NCBI GenBank assembly: GCA_030295235.1
Contig: AP026153.1
Location: 62,001 to 126,000 of the forward strand
DNA from: Fistulifera solaris
Taxonomy: Eukaryota > Bacillariophyta > Bacillariophyceae > Naviculales > Stauroneidaceae
Reading direction: 5' to 3'
Length of the DNA stretch: 64,000 nucleotides
Under the pieces are notes generated by a model that ran no database searches, was not told where the DNA came from, and saw only the letters and a program-made list of their open reading frames with translations. A program made the translations under genes and the position numbers. Below, one piece after another: positions 47,172 through 57,306 of this stretch; within the stretch, counting starts at the first letter, position 1, and every line of letters begins with the position of its first letter.

Positions 47172-48638
47172 TTATGTTTCACTATTTGTCTCGGACAAGG
47201 GCGGTGCGGGAGGCCATTTGCGCGATTGCCGCGTAAATTCGCGGAATTGACGGTCCTGCACTTGCGTATGAGGCCATAAATCCGGTCGACTGACACTTTG
47301 TCTCCGTATCACCGGTGCCCCCTTGCGCGCCGAGCGATTGTAAAACAAGACGTACGCCGAACTTTGATTCCGTCGAAACGCTCGTTCCTCCAGTTCGTGG
47401 CACCGCGTGTCATTGAATTCGTACCATTGTTCCGAAAATCGATTCAAGGCGTACGCGGTGTAATGTCCCGAGCCGAGGTTTCCCACGTGATTGGAGAGTG
47501 CGTATAAATCAAAGAGGGGATATTCACTGCCTTGACTTAGGACGTGCCGTGACAGATCCCAATTCCGGACGGGATATGCAATGGGAGCTTCATTTTTGGA
47601 TCCCATGCGACCATTTTCTTTGAATTTGAATCGTTTCAAATGAACAATGAGAATTGGCGGCAAAATCCACAAATCGGTCTTTTTGGTGGCATCCCGATGT
47701 TTTTGACATTGCGAACAGTACCACTGATTTTCTCCCGACAAGGTTTCTTTGGCCAAATACAAACGGAGACAATCTTCCAACGACCGACAATGGGCCGATA
47801 TGGGCAATGACAAATACATGAATGGTTCGAAACGAATGTTTTTGTGACGGCATTTTAAACACTGGACCTCACTCCGCAGCTGCCCTTGAAAGATATCGAC
47901 AATCAAGGATTTGTCCCGACATAAATAATTTTTCCAGGCTTCAATGGCATCTTGTTCATCATTCGTTCCATCACAGTCTTTATCTTCGATATAAGGTTTC
48001 TTTTTAATGCGATTCAAATCTTCATGAATCCCATCCAACAGAAACGAAAGTAATTCTTGCGCGTCGTGTTGATGATATCCTTTGAATTGCGGTGCAAATT
48101 GTTCCAATTGAGCTTTGAACGCGACGGGCGATACGGTCGATTGCCGTCCCAACCACAAGTCTTTCATCAAGGCCGCGTACGCCGTCACTAATTTCCCACC
48201 CGTTCCCAAAAAATTGTCGTGATTGATTTCGGACCGATAATCGTAACCCAAAAAATAGTCCGTCAACGGAATTGTCGCACTCAAACATTGGATACTGGAA
48301 TTGAGAAAACAAGTATTTCCCAAATTGGTCAAGCCAATGACACCCAATGGCGTGTTATCACGGGACTTTTGCATAATTTCTTGAAATTGGGAGGCAACGG
48401 CATCGGACACGTGATTGTAATTGCGGGCACGTTGGGTCGGTGAATGGGGAATTCGTGAATTAACGCGCAAGAACGAAGGACGGAATGATCGGCGTCGTTT
48501 GAGTCCGTTGGGTGTTGTAGTATTGTTGGTTGTTGTGTTGATATTGCGACTCTTGGATCGTGTACGAGGACCGTTTGGCTTCGTGTCATCGTCGTCTTTC
48601 ATCTCTTCGGCATTCATTTTTGAACAGGAATCGCCCAT
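47172..48638 (-). CDS. Ubiquitin-specific protease (USP, C19)
   Basis: 488 residues, one exon. The Cys box GLTNLGNTCFLNSSIQCL puts the nucleophile at Cys110; the His box GSGHYTAY gives His392, and Asp410 lies in YEFNDTRC. A zinc ribbon is formed by CLKCRHK and WYCSQCQKH. QHDAQELLSFLLDGIHEDLN and VHLKRFKF are further USP hallmarks. The N-terminal 95 residues are basic and disordered (RSKSRNINTTT, LKRRRSFRP). Layout is closest to the USP4/8/15 or Ubp-type core without extra domains. Convergent with the gene at 44979, 69 bp between stops. Confidence 0.93.
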   Translation of the reverse strand: MGDSCSKMNAEEMKDDDDTKPNGPRTRSKSRNINTTTNNTTTPNGLKRRRSFRPSFLRVNSRIPHSPTQRARNYNHVSDAVASQFQEIMQKSRDNTPLGVIGLTNLGNTCFLNSSIQCLSATIPLTDYFLGYDYRSEINHDNFLGTGGKLVTAYAALMKDLWLGRQSTVSPVAFKAQLEQFAPQFKGYHQHDAQELLSFLLDGIHEDLNRIKKKPYIEDKDCDGTNDEQDAIEAWKNYLCRDKSLIVDIFQGQLRSEVQCLKCRHKNIRFEPFMYLSLPISAHCRSLEDCLRLYLAKETLSGENQWYCSQCQKHRDATKKTDLWILPPILIVHLKRFKFKENGRMGSKNEAPIAYPVRNWDLSRHVLSQGSEYPLFDLYALSNHVGNLGSGHYTAYALNRFSEQWYEFNDTRCHELEERAFRRNQSSAYVLFYNRSARKGAPVIRRQSVSRPDLWPHTQVQDRQFREFTRQSRKWPPAPPLSETNSET

Positions 48639-49314
48639 ACTGATTCCTCAGCAGCAAGGTGACAACGATCCTGTTTCAGAGAGGATTTGGCTTAAAAAAG
48701 AATCACAACCAACCTTCAACTGCACTTTTCTCGTTGTTTTTGTTGTTATTGAAGTCACCCCGAAAGATCGAAATCAACGAAAAATAACGTCGGCTATCGT
48801 AGTTTTCCAGCGAGGTTCGCGGTTCGCTCTTCGTACTTGTTACAAGAGTGTAGAAAATAAAGTATACTGTCGAATGTACAAAGCCTAGTACTATATTACA
48901 CAGTGTAAATGTCCCTCCAGTGACGTCAAACGTGACGTCCAACGATAGGTGGAACAGGCTCCTCGCGATAAAGAGATGCCGGTTAGTCTCGACCATGCGT
49001 CGGCGAGAATAGTGTAAGAGACACTTAAGAAAGAGCAGATACACGCAAGTAGAGACGTGTCACTCTAAAAGAACCAGCTTTGCATGGAACGAGTGATTAC
49101 GGCAAGGATAGGAAAGAAGATTCGCTCTAGATCCTACTTTAGAACCTTCAAACCGTATTGAATCGAATGATAAAATGCATTCTAGCTAGGTGATTAGCTA
49201 CCTTTTCATGTCGTAAATGTAGAAAAGTCTTGCGCGATCAAGTCAAATCAAGGAGGACTACTTTCACACCTGCTTTCTAAATTTTTCTCCTACCTTCTCT
49301 TCCGAGCACTCCTT
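48639..49314. other. Promoter region of USP gene
   Basis: No gene seen. It contains a perfect TGACGTCA at 48921-48928 with a second TGACGT at 48933, about 285 bp upstream of the USP start. Confidence 0.4.
48921..48928. promoter_or_regulatory. CRE palindrome TGACGTCA
   Basis: Perfect bZIP/CRE site, followed five bases later by another TGACGT half site. Upstream of the ubiquitin protease gene. Function is inference. Confidence 0.35.
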
Positions 49315-49656
49315 TCATAACCCCGCAGTTTGACAAAATCGCGTATGATTCATCAGATCCTCATTGAAACATTGTTTGGAACAATAGTAGGCCTTCTTGC
49401 ATTTCCCACATTGCAACAACCGTCCTCCGACGGCACTGTTGTGCGTGTGACACCGCGTGCACTGGTGGGTCGCAAAGCCCCATTTCTGCAAGAGTGCGGT
49501 ATCATCGAAGGGATGTTGCTGTTTCGTGGGAGGAGAAGGAGGCATTATAACAAGTTGGTGCTTTTGATCGTGGTTTTGGAGAGAAGCTTGTATGCAAGAC
49601 GCGTCTTGGATGATGAAGGGTATGTTGGAAGAGCGACGACTCTTGTGCACTTCCAA
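49315..49656 (-). CDS. Small MYND-finger protein
   Basis: 113 residues from the first start, or about 75 from an inner ATG (MPPSPPTKQQ, near 49543), which I think more likely. The C-terminal 45 residues are a full MYND finger: CTRCHTHN, LLQCGKCKKAYYCSKQC, then NHTRFC. The protein is little more than the finger, so it is probably an adaptor. It is the second MYND protein in the window. Confidence 0.7.
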   Translation of the reverse strand: MEVHKSRRSSNIPFIIQDASCIQASLQNHDQKHQLVIMPPSPPTKQQHPFDDTALLQKWGFATHQCTRCHTHNSAVGGRLLQCGKCKKAYYCSKQCFNEDLMNHTRFCQTAGL

Positions 49657-50119
49657 TTTTAAAAGAAAAGCTACGAAAGGAAGAGCGTGTCGAGGTTGTC
49701 AAGACTCTGACGAATGAAAGAGAGATTTTGCTTGTGCAACTGTTGTTTCGTTTGTGTGGGTCAAACAATGTTTTCGTTGATGTTTTGTGATGATCTCTGT
49801 GCACTTTATGACTGGAAATGACCCTCGTTTGTCCCGTGCCCTACAGTTCACGCCAGACTGTGACGTCGAACTGTCCTCGGAGAGTTTTTTAGTCTTGCCG
49901 GGTCTTGGGTCCTGAATCTTGAATGATGGTCTTTGCGTCGCACGTACACTGCATCATCATTACGCGACAAAAGCGACAACCCGCGACAACGACAACATCC
50001 ATTCACACGCAACAAACTAGTCTATTACGATATAGTATTTAATCCATTCTTGCGATTTCATTCTCATAAACCTGTAAACTTCTCTCTCGTTGTCCCCTTA
50101 GACTCTGGCAAACTCTAAA
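49657..50119. other. Divergent intergenic region
   Basis: Between the MYND gene (-) and the PRCC-like gene (+). No gene. A TGACGTCG near 49860 is close to a CRE half site. Confidence 0.4.
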
Positions 50120-51102
50120 ATGGATCTCTTGGATGACTCTTCTTCATCTTCTTCTGTAGAAGACGAAGAGAAAGATGTGACGGTCGGCGTCCGAAAAGCA
50201 CGGAAATTGTTATCGTTAGCGGCCGTCTTGCCGCAATCCATTTTAGAAGAATTGACACAACAACGAGGGAATGATTCATCAGACGAGGATGATGAGCGTC
50301 CCCCATCCAGCAAGAGTCGACCCGTTTCCAAAGACCGGATTTCCAACTTTTTGGCGGAATTACAGGCGGTGCGGCCGACCTCTGTACCAGGAAACCATTC
50401 ACTCTCCCGTAGCAACCGAGTTACGACTACGTCGGATTTGGGAACCGCTTTTTTGCAAACGGCGACAGTCGTACAAAAGGAAATACGATACGGAATATTC
50501 ATCAAGAAGAGTCATCAATTACGAACGACCTTTTAGCAGAACCATCCATTCGTGCGCCGGTGAAACGGCTTTCGACGGTACGACCCGTTGTCCAATCGGC
50601 GCCTGCAATTGCACTGGAAAGGACGGCACGACCCGTTGTTTCTATTGCTCCGACTGTCGCAACGGAAAGCCCGGCCTCTCTTGCTCGTGACACCAGTGCA
50701 GCATCTCTGACGGAACCGCATTACACCGAATCCACACCAACCAACGACGACACGAATCGCAAACGCTCGCGACGAGAAATGGAAAAAGCGTTGCGAAACG
50801 GGGATTTTCAAACACTCCAAGTCACACATTATGTCGAACAAGCCAATCCCGACGCGTACGTTCCGGATCCGGAAACGTACGCGGTCCCCTAACACGGCAT
50901 TAAGGTCGTCCCGACGGCCATGTACGATCCCAAAGCGGGGACGGCGACGAATTTGGCAGCCGGCAAAGGACGTGGTAAAAATCAAATTCATCATTTAATG
51001 GCGTCGGCGGCCAATTTGGAGCTGCAGCGTGCCCGGGGGATGGCGGCGTCATCGAATGCTTCGAGTCATCGGGCCAACGCCAAACAAAAGTACGGTTGGT
51101 AA
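50120..51102 (+). CDS. PRCC-like protein (C-terminal PRCC domain)
   Basis: About 327 residues. The N-terminus is acidic and Ser-rich (DLLDDSSSSSSVEDEEKD). The C-terminus, KNQIHHLMASAANLEL followed by SHRANAKQKYGW, matches the end of the PRCC domain, found in proteins tied to splicing and mitotic control. REMEKALRNGDFQTLQVTHY precedes it. A one-base break lies near 50485 (A run). An in-frame TAA at 50890-50892 (after DPETYAVP) interrupts just before GIKVVPTAMYDPKAG; frame and homology continue beyond it. CAA to TAA is the simplest change. So this is either a consensus error or a true nonsense allele. Confidence 0.65.
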
Positions 51103-51436
51103 ACTGCTTTTCTTTAGTAAACTAGAACGCATATTTATTCATTTTCTACACTGACCTGTTAATAGGTCTAGTCAACGCTTTTACGAGATAAATTCTGAGA
51201 AATTGGCGCTGTTTGCTTAGCACACAATACTAATGAATGAAATAATAGTGAAGTCGGTTGGCAAAGTAATCTAAGAATGTTTAAACTGTAGTGAACTATC
51301 GACGATGAAGAAAAAGTGTCGAACGGCTCGTATAATGGTACATTGGTACGTTGACAGTAGGTGTCAAGCAAAAAGAACAAGAGGAAGTCAAATTGTTCGA
51401 GTGCCCAAAAGGAGGTGCGGTGGCGCTGACATTCCA
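51103..51436. other. Intergenic, no gene seen
   Basis: Convergent spacer between the PRCC-like gene and the first MGC microprotein. Nothing recognisable. Confidence 0.45.
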
Positions 51437-51655
51437 TCACTCTTCGGAAGAATAGTGCGAGCTTTCTACCGAAACGGTGCGAACGGAGGAATCATTGTCG
51501 AGCAACGGATGTGGGTGCGCTTGTCGATAACTTCGGACGGGGCACCCCGTCGCTCGCGCCTCTTTCAGTGCTTGCTTCGTGAGTAAATGAATGCTATCGT
51601 CTAGTTGGTCAAAGTGTGCTACTGCCGCGGAGGATTTGGATGCTTGGCAACCCAT
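51437..51655 (-). CDS. MGC microprotein 1 (predicted myristoylated)
   Basis: 72 residues. It begins MGCQASKS: Gly2, Ser6 and Lys7 form an N-myristoyltransferase signature and Cys3 is an ideal palmitoylation site, so a plasma or endomembrane-bound protein is predicted. Core: LDDSIHLLTKQALKEARATG then VRSYRQAHPHPLL, followed by a Ser-rich acidic tail. It is a clear paralogue of 54544-54780: identical MGC..S start, DDSIH, a helix of similar length, and A.PHPLL at the same spacing. No known family was recognised. Confidence 0.7.
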   Translation of the reverse strand: MGCQASKSSAAVAHFDQLDDSIHLLTKQALKEARATGCPVRSYRQAHPHPLLDNDSSVRTVSVESSHYSSEE

Positions 51656-52632
51656 TTTTAATGTATTATGAAAGGAGTTGCGATGCGTTGATTATCTTCT
51701 TGATTTGAAGAAAATAATAAGAAATGAAAATATCCTGAGAAGAAAAGCTTTTCGTTTCGTCGACAATTTTTGCAACGCTTGTTCGCTCGTCTATGCAGGA
51801 TTTTTTTGGCCCAGGCAACAACGACGCCATAATTCTACGATTAGTACTAACGACGTATTCGCTTTTGTCACGTAATGTCATAGAAATTGAGCGATCCGAA
51901 ATCGATGTCAGGGTGACTCCGAACAAAGTAGTAGCTGACATCAAGCTTCTCTTCCTCACGTTCTCTAAGATACTTATCAAAGTATACACAGAGATGAGCA
52001 TAAATCATAAATCATCTTTCTTTCCGTGTTATAAATTTAATCCAGGCTCAAAAAGAATTGCCCCTCGCAGATGAAAGAAAACTTCAAGACATCACCGAGC
52101 GAGTCTCTGTTTAAAAGTAGCTTTCGTTGAGAACATAAACTACACTTAGACTTTACGTTCAATACAATATACAATTCATTGTGGTTAATTTTTTAATTCC
52201 GGAACTTTAACCCTGACATGTTGAAATGTTGAACATCATAGATTTCTGTTGACTTAGTGTAGCTTTTTCCAGAGACAGAGATTTAACAAGTACTCGTTGG
52301 CGAATGACGAATGACGAACGACGAACGTCCAAATTTCGCTGGCTTCCTCGGTATGAAAAAGTACAAGCTGTGACACGCGAAAACCATACACAGTACACAG
52401 TTCATTCAGAGTGAGTCACGAATGATGAGATTTGGAATTTGGAATCCTGCGCAGCAAAATGTCCGCTAATTTTCGCAAACAGAGCAACGAAGATGGAATG
52501 AAAATGATGTATACCTGGTAAGCCTTACAAGTAAGGGAAGCCAAGCACATCCTGTTCATGTGTTTGCTTTACCAACCAGGTCTCATTAACATTACAAATA
52601 ATCAATACTTTTTTGATTAAAAAGGAAATGCG
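51656..52632. other. Intergenic, no gene seen
   Basis: About 1 kb. Contains near-palindromic GGTAAGCCTTAC near 52518. Short ORFs lack support. The 5' part should hold the promoter of MGC microprotein 1. Confidence 0.4.
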
Positions 52633-53073
52633 ATGGATTGTGGATCAATAATAGCATTTGGCGCTGTTTGCATTCTGCTGATACCAGTTGTTCTCCTTTT
52701 GATCGATTTGACAGCTACATCAGCGGCAGTGAATCACAAGGAGATGTCGATAGAAAATGATTTTATTGACGACAAGAAAGAAGAGACCGCGGAAAAGAAG
52801 AGTCTGTCGAGCCTAGTGAAGAAACAAACGACAGCGCCGTCAATCCTGTGGACACCCAAACTAATGGATGGCGATGCGCATGTGAAGGCGGATTTTGCCA
52901 CCGGGTTTGTTGCAGAATTTTTCGGGAGCCGAAGCCGTGCTGCGAATGAGCGCGGGTCGATGTTACCACAAAAAGAACGTCTGACGGGGCGGTCGCACTG
53001 TTCCTCTACGTTCTTTTGCAGCATTTCAGGCTGGAATGGATTTTTCATTTATCCCTGGGAGTGGGAGAGGTAG
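52633..53073 (+). CDS. Hypothetical small membrane protein
   Basis: 146 residues. Residues 6-28 form a strong transmembrane or signal-anchor helix (IIAFGAVCILLIPVVLLLID), followed by a charged, Lys/Glu-rich stretch. No homology recognised. The C-terminal 50 residues (Cys/Ser/Trp-rich) look random, so the real gene may end sooner or contain an intron. Confidence 0.35.
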   Translation: MDCGSIIAFGAVCILLIPVVLLLIDLTATSAAVNHKEMSIENDFIDDKKEETAEKKSLSSLVKKQTTAPSILWTPKLMDGDAHVKADFATGFVAEFFGSRSRAANERGSMLPQKERLTGRSHCSSTFFCSISGWNGFFIYPWEWER

Positions 53074-53405
53074 AGGCTGCGTTCTGGTGACCTGCGCCGG
53101 AAAAGTTGAATTTGAAGGCATGATTTGGCGTTCTTGGAAGACCTAACATCATCATTGCGTTTGATTGAAAGTCTTCGACGTATAAAAAGAGTACCAGTGC
53201 GTCGTCCGCCATGCAGCGGTGAGACAAAATAAATGAGAACAGGTCGACGGAAAAAACGCGACAAAAATTCAAAATGATGGAACGAAAAAGATTCTTTCAC
53301 ATTATCTTTCTGTCGATCGAGTCACCGTGCGCAAAGATATCGATGATACGTTTACATTCTGCATAGTTTGAAACGACACTTTGCTACAAACACCAAAGAA
53401 CGAAG
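53074..53405. other. Intergenic, no gene seen
   Basis: No support for a gene. Its 3' end should contain the promoter of the next gene. Confidence 0.4.
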
Positions 53406-54251
53406 ATGATTGGAGATAACGGCAACTCCCTGGAGCAATTCGCTCCCGACGCCGCGTCGCTCTTCAACAACATGAAAACACCGGCATCCATTATTGGCGG
53501 TGCATTGGTTTCTTTGGCCATTGCGGGTCCTTTACCGCTGGAGGGTTCCTCGCGTGAAAACCGTTCGCTGAAAATGGCTCGAGCGTTGTACAACGTGATT
53601 GGCGTTCTCAGCTTCAGTTCCGAATTGCTGGTAGTCATTTGGGCGACCGTCGCGTCGAACAAATTGGTCGAGACGCACGTGGAGCCGGCACAGAGTGTGT
53701 GGCATCTGATTGAACGCGATTTTAATCTCGAATGGGCGGCGACGAATGCCCATTTTGTTGCGGGCATGTTGGGATTCTTGGTACTTGTGGCCCTTCGCAT
53801 GTTCTTTCACGCCGATGGCGGCTTGTTGGGAATGGGAATCGCGGGTATTCCGCTCTCCGCACTTTTGTTAATGATTTCCGTGATCAACCGGGGAGTTGCT
53901 CGAGGTTCCGGAGACGGCCATCGTTATGGTGCTAATATTGGGTCGCTGTTTACGACTTATTTGTCGTTGTTGACTCAGCGAGCATGCAACAAGTCTTGCG
54001 TAGGATACTTGGAAATGGGGTCCATTGTTTTGTTGTTGACGAGTATGGCAGCAACTTTCAAGGGCGTTGCCGAACGATATCATCTTGGCGAATCAAAAAG
54101 ACCAATTAAACCGAATACAAATGGTCGAGTATGCGAATACGAGGTCAGCAATTGCCTAGCCTGTTCAACGTGTAAGCCAGTTAGTTATTTACATCAAAAG
54201 ACGCGTTTCTTTCTAGAGTGTAAGACAAGAACCTTAGATTCCTACAATTAG
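53406..54251 (+). CDS. Multi-pass membrane protein, unknown
   Basis: 281 residues with about five hydrophobic segments: SIIGGALVSLAIAGPLPL, YNVIGVLSFSSELLVVIWAT, FVAGMLGFLVLVALRMFF, GMGIAGIPLSALLLMISVI and MGSIVLLLTSMAATF. Charged loops (GSSRENRSLKMAR; RGSGDGHRYG) lie between them. The start MIGDNGNSLEQFAPDAAS has no signal peptide. The last 50 residues are Cys-rich and less convincing, and could be read-through past an unspliced site after residue 230 (LGESKRPIKP). The family is not recognised. Confidence 0.65.
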   Translation: MIGDNGNSLEQFAPDAASLFNNMKTPASIIGGALVSLAIAGPLPLEGSSRENRSLKMARALYNVIGVLSFSSELLVVIWATVASNKLVETHVEPAQSVWHLIERDFNLEWAATNAHFVAGMLGFLVLVALRMFFHADGGLLGMGIAGIPLSALLLMISVINRGVARGSGDGHRYGANIGSLFTTYLSLLTQRACNKSCVGYLEMGSIVLLLTSMAATFKGVAERYHLGESKRPIKPNTNGRVCEYEVSNCLACSTCKPVSYLHQKTRFFLECKTRTLDSYN

Positions 54252-54543
54252 TTGCTCACGACTCACGACTCACCAGCCGAAGGAACAAGAAAGAATCTCC
54301 GAGTACCGCTCCGTTACACTGTGACCCACAGTTAACTTTCCAGCTCAGTACATTTTGCTCGGAGTTGACACCGGCATTCCAGACGCGAAGCTGGTCGTTG
54401 TTTCGTGTCAATCAACGGTTGCTTTCGTCATTAATTATTTGAAAGAACAACTTTGACATTGCAAACAAAAAAAGCTCGACGAACCACTCAATCTGCATTT
54501 CGCTTACGCGCCTCCTTCACCCTTCAACGAATTTCATAACAAA

Positions 54544-54780
54544 ATGGGCTGCAATAGCTCCCGAGCGGCCGAATTTCACGCCGAGTGTGTAGACGACAGC
54601 ATTCATGCCATGCTGGCACGAGAAATACGAAAAGCGCAACAGAAAGGGCATAAAGTATGCGGTTACAAGCCAGCGCAACCGCATCCGCTTCTTCAAAAAC
54701 GACCAGTGACGTGCACGGAGGACGACGACGATGAAGTTCAAACGACTCTTTGTTCCGTCAGTGGCAGCATAACTGCATAA
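54544..54780 (+). CDS. MGC microprotein 2 (predicted myristoylated)
   Basis: 78 residues. The start MGCNSSRA again has Gly2, Ser6, Arg7 and Cys3. The core is VDDSIHAMLAREIRKAQQKG then VCGYKPAQPHPLL, with a Thr/Asp-rich acidic tail (CTEDDDDEVQTT). Paralogue of 51437-51655 on the opposite strand, 2.9 kb away. Five cysteines compared with two in the paralogue. ATG context ACAAAATGG is good. Its stop lies 145 bp from a Harbinger-like element. Confidence 0.7.
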   Translation: MGCNSSRAAEFHAECVDDSIHAMLAREIRKAQQKGHKVCGYKPAQPHPLLQKRPVTCTEDDDDEVQTTLCSVSGSITA

Positions 54781-54925
54781 AGACGTCACGTCGTCTGCTA
54801 GCTATCCAATTCAGTGCATTATTCTTTGTTTCTTTGAACTTGTAAATCGCAAAATAATGATAGAGAAAGTGTTTGACGCTCAAATGTCAACGGTGTCACC
54901 GCCATGGTCGTCGATGTCCATGTAA

Positions 54926-56644
54926 GGGTCGATCTTATCGGACAAAAAAACCCGGCCATCTGGCCATCAGCCACCAAAAATCGTCTGTTCTCAACCGTTC
55001 CAGCCATTTCGGACGAGCCACATGGCCGAGATTTTTGACATGTCCATTTTCTCGGCCACCTCGCATCCACGCGGCCATTTCAAAATTTTTCACCTTTTTC
55101 AACACGACCATTTGTTACAATCGTCACTCAAATGTTCTGATTGATTAATCATTCGCCATTATTTTCATTTACAGCTGATCTATTTGTTGTAGGGAACAGC
55201 CGGGAAAAGACTGCGTCTTCGTACCCACAATATTCCGACAATCAGCCGTTTTTTGATCGCGTATTTCCTGCCGACCGTTATCGTTATTCAACTTTTTTCA
55301 TCGCTTCTTCATGTATTCCCATCAATAAGGCTCAAAGACATACTTTCATAGTGTGATGGAGCTCATGGAGTCACTGGTTCTGCAATAAGCGCTCGAAGGC
55401 GCTCGAGCGGACGATCGAACGAGCGCTTGGTCTCCAGTCGGCTTCTTTCTTCTGCGAATTATGAGATCTTTCTCATACCAGTGATCGAAAAATGACACAG
55501 AAAATCATGCATCAATACAAAAAGATTTATTCCTCTTAAAGAAGGAAGCGGGGGCGGAAGAATGGAGAGCTCAATTGACGACGACGATGGGAATTTTTCG
55601 CGGGCCGACTGTAAATTTAAATGCCGACACACAACCAAGTGTGAGCTTTTCTTTCTATGATGTAGACATCACAACAGAAGATCTCACGTTTTGGTGCCGG
55701 CTACGATGCTCAATTTGATCTGGCCGTCCACGAATCGATGAATGGTGGGGAAACCGAATTTTTCAGAACGTAGTTTTTATTCCCTAATTTTAGACGGAAA
55801 AACGATATAATGCCACCTTCTATCTTCTTGACCTCGTGGATCTTGTGTCAGATGCTCTGTTTTACATGTGCTATCCGTTCCGAAGAGTATTTGGTTCTGA
55901 GATCTTGTCAATATTCTTCTTGCAAAGCTAAATCTATTTGCCAGTCTATATTGTTGATTGAGCATGATACAGCTTGCATTGTTCGCAGACCTCATCTAGG
56001 AAGTGGACACAATCGCAAGTATCTAGTTAGTTACTTTACTGTGGATTGCTAGTGAATAAACTGCAAAGCGTTCAGGACGGAAGCTCTAGTACTTTACTTT
56101 GATCTCCTCACGGAGGATGAAGTGACGCTCACAGCTCTACCCGGCAAATGAAAGTCGAGATTAATGGCATGATAATTGACTCTAAGAGTTTCTTCCTACG
56201 ATTCGCAAAAGTAAAGTTTCCCTTTCGATGCAACAGCATATGAATCGCGAAAAACAAATAGATCTCGTCGATGATCTAGATGCTACTTTTCGACGTTCCC
56301 GATGACGAGTCGCTTTCCGCACCTGCGACAAATCCCCTTCACCATGCATCCATGATTAATTCTTGATTACAATAGAGTAATAATTATTTCTAAGTCCTCA
56401 AAATGAGATTTTTTATCAACAAATGTAGGTCGACGTCTTTCGATGAAAATGTGTCGTGATTTTCAATGCAATTGTAAAGGAAAAAACGAGGATTCTTATT
56501 TAGTCACTGCAATGTCGTATCGAAACTGTCAAAATGGCTGGTGGCCGGCAAAAATTTTCCGATAAAACGTATCGAGCCATGTCGACGGCCATGTAGCGAG
56601 ATGGCTGGCCAGATGGCCAGAAATAATTTCGATAAGATCGACCC
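54926..56644. mobile_element. PIF/Harbinger-like non-autonomous element
   Basis: 1,719 bp with terminal inverted repeats starting GGGTCGATCTTATCG at both ends, followed after about 12 bases by GGCCATCTGGCCA on both sides. TAA flanks each end (54923-54925, 56645-56647), the 3-bp target duplication typical of PIF/Harbinger. Subterminal regions are dense in GGCCAT and GGCCA. No ORF long enough for a transposase or its Myb-like partner. Confidence 0.7.
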
Positions 56645-56680
56645 TAATTTTTAGAGGTCTCTACGTAAACTACTTGAAGC

Positions 56681-56749
56681 GACGTTAAAATTCTGCCTCG
56701 CCGTAGGCTCTACGTAGAAACTTGTACTGAGAGGCAGAATTTTAACGTC
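56681..56749. repeat. Perfect 19-bp inverted repeat with 31-nt loop
   Basis: GACGTTAAAATTCTGCCTC at 56681-56699 is exactly inverted at 56731-56749. It begins 37 bp from the end of the Harbinger-like element. It could be a tiny foldback element or a structured RNA. Confidence 0.85.
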
Positions 56750-57306
56750 ATTTCCTTTTTAATCAATACCAGGTAAGGCTTACTATCTTTACCAGTCTAC
56801 TTTTGGTGTTATTCTCGACGAAAATGCAGGTGCATTTTCGTTCTTGTTTCTGTTTTGTTAAGCCGGTGCGACTTATTAGAAATCGTCTTCGTTAGTCGAT
56901 CGTCTTCGTCGTCCTTTTATCACTCATGTCCTCATGTCTCAACATGCGTCGCGTGACTCTTTGTGTTCGTAGCATAGGATCTCGCGACAGAATTCCAGAT
57001 TCCATCGGAGGGAGTTCCGTTCCGCTTGTCCGCTTGCAACACGCACTTCAACCTTCGCAAAAACACGAATGCGAAGCAGCTGTCCAAAACGAGACAACAA
57101 ACCATCGTTGCTGTTATAACAACGTAAACAATTCCACGTGACACGTTCTTGACAAAGTATCAAAGTCAACGGGCAAGTCACGGCAAATCAGCGCGTTGGG
57201 AAGGCAAACGAAAGAGTCAGGGGAGACACGACACGCAGTCATCCGTCGCAGATTTCTCTTGGCTAAAAACTCAGCAATTCATACTACAAACAATCGGCAA
57301 CTCAGA
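56750..57306. other. Promoter region, no gene seen
   Basis: No supported gene. It contains GGTAAGGCTTAC near 56772, similar to the palindrome near 52518. Confidence 0.4.

Noticed and set aside
52505-56790. GGTAAGCCTTAC-like sequences near 52518 and 56772 as ends of one element
   Set aside because: The flanking sequences do not match in the order needed for terminal repeats.
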